NCBI GenBank assembly: GCA_030426875.1
Contig: JAUHXI010000090.1
Coordinates: 1-6,251, forward strand
Origin: a bacterium
GTDB taxonomy: Bacteria; Patescibacteriota; Gracilibacteria; UM-FILTER-43-11
DNA length: 6,251 nt
Direction: 5' to 3'
In this document: piece after piece, positions 6,210-6,251 of the stretch
How positions within the stretch are numbered: position 1 is the stretch's first letter
Layout of the letters: the number at the start of each line of letters is the position of its first letter
Translations under genes and position numbers: made by a program
The notes under the pieces: model-generated
Database searches by the model: none
The model's input: the letters and a program-made list of their open reading frames with translations, nothing else
Told to the model about the DNA's origin: nothing

Positions 6210-6231
6210 TAAGCTATTTAGCTTAGCTAAG
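6210..6231. promoter_or_regulatory. Overlapping dyads just downstream of the rightward promoter
   Basis: TAAGCTA and TAGCTTA (6210-6216 and 6219-6225) form a 7-base inverted repeat around TT. CTTAGCTAAG (6222-6231) is a second, perfect palindrome that overlaps it and shares the TTAGCT core. Both fall immediately after the predicted transcription start, where a repressor operator or a 5' leader hairpin would be expected. AT-rich DNA yields such dyads by chance fairly often, so the regulatory role is only an inference. Confidence 0.35.
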
Positions 6232-6251
6232 AAAACAAACATCGATCATGA

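Overview
The window is bacterial chromosomal DNA of moderate to low GC, with an AT-rich right-hand 500 bases. Five complete genes lie on the minus strand. One gene on the plus strand enters from the left edge and has lost its start. All reading frames fit the standard bacterial code; UAA, UAG and UGA all appear as stops. The best guess for the source is a candidate-phyla-radiation (Patescibacteria) bacterium, perhaps near Peregrinibacteria. The reasons are the type of Ig/FN3 surface protein with a single C-terminal membrane anchor, the 198-residue protein that resembles uncharacterised proteins I associate with that group, and the lack of Shine-Dalgarno sequences before all five complete genes. 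This placement is an inference and is not proven by the sequence.

Layout from left to right: (1) 2-643, plus strand, the C-terminal part of an unrecognised protein with a helical, charged N-terminal half. (2) 675-1374, minus strand, a two-gene HEPN-MNT toxin-antitoxin module: a HepT-type RNase toxin with an intact Rx4HxY motif, followed by a MntA-type minimal nucleotidyltransferase antitoxin with an intact GSx10DxD motif. (3) 1447-2043, minus strand, a small probably cytoplasmic protein of unknown function with an acidic tail. (4) 2081-3151, minus strand, a PfkB/ribokinase-family sugar or nucleoside kinase. (5) 3188-5752, minus strand, an exported 854-residue protein made of Ig-like and fibronectin type III domains and anchored by one C-terminal transmembrane helix. 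(6) 5753-6251, a non-coding AT-rich region. It carries a strong extended -10 promoter for the surface protein and, at its right end, a plus-strand promoter with dyad repeats that probably serves a gene starting at or beyond the edge.

The surface protein, the kinase and the 198-residue protein are spaced 36-37 bases apart and probably form one transcript from the promoter near 5816-5821. The toxin-antitoxin pair follows after 72 bases and may have its own weak promoter. The most unusual DNA element is a nearly perfect hairpin at 3164-3191. It contains the stop codon of the surface-protein gene and ends 12 bases before the kinase start. It looks like an interspersed palindromic repeat that has settled in the operon junction, or an RNA element controlling kinase translation. 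No CRISPR, tRNA, rRNA or insertion sequence was seen.
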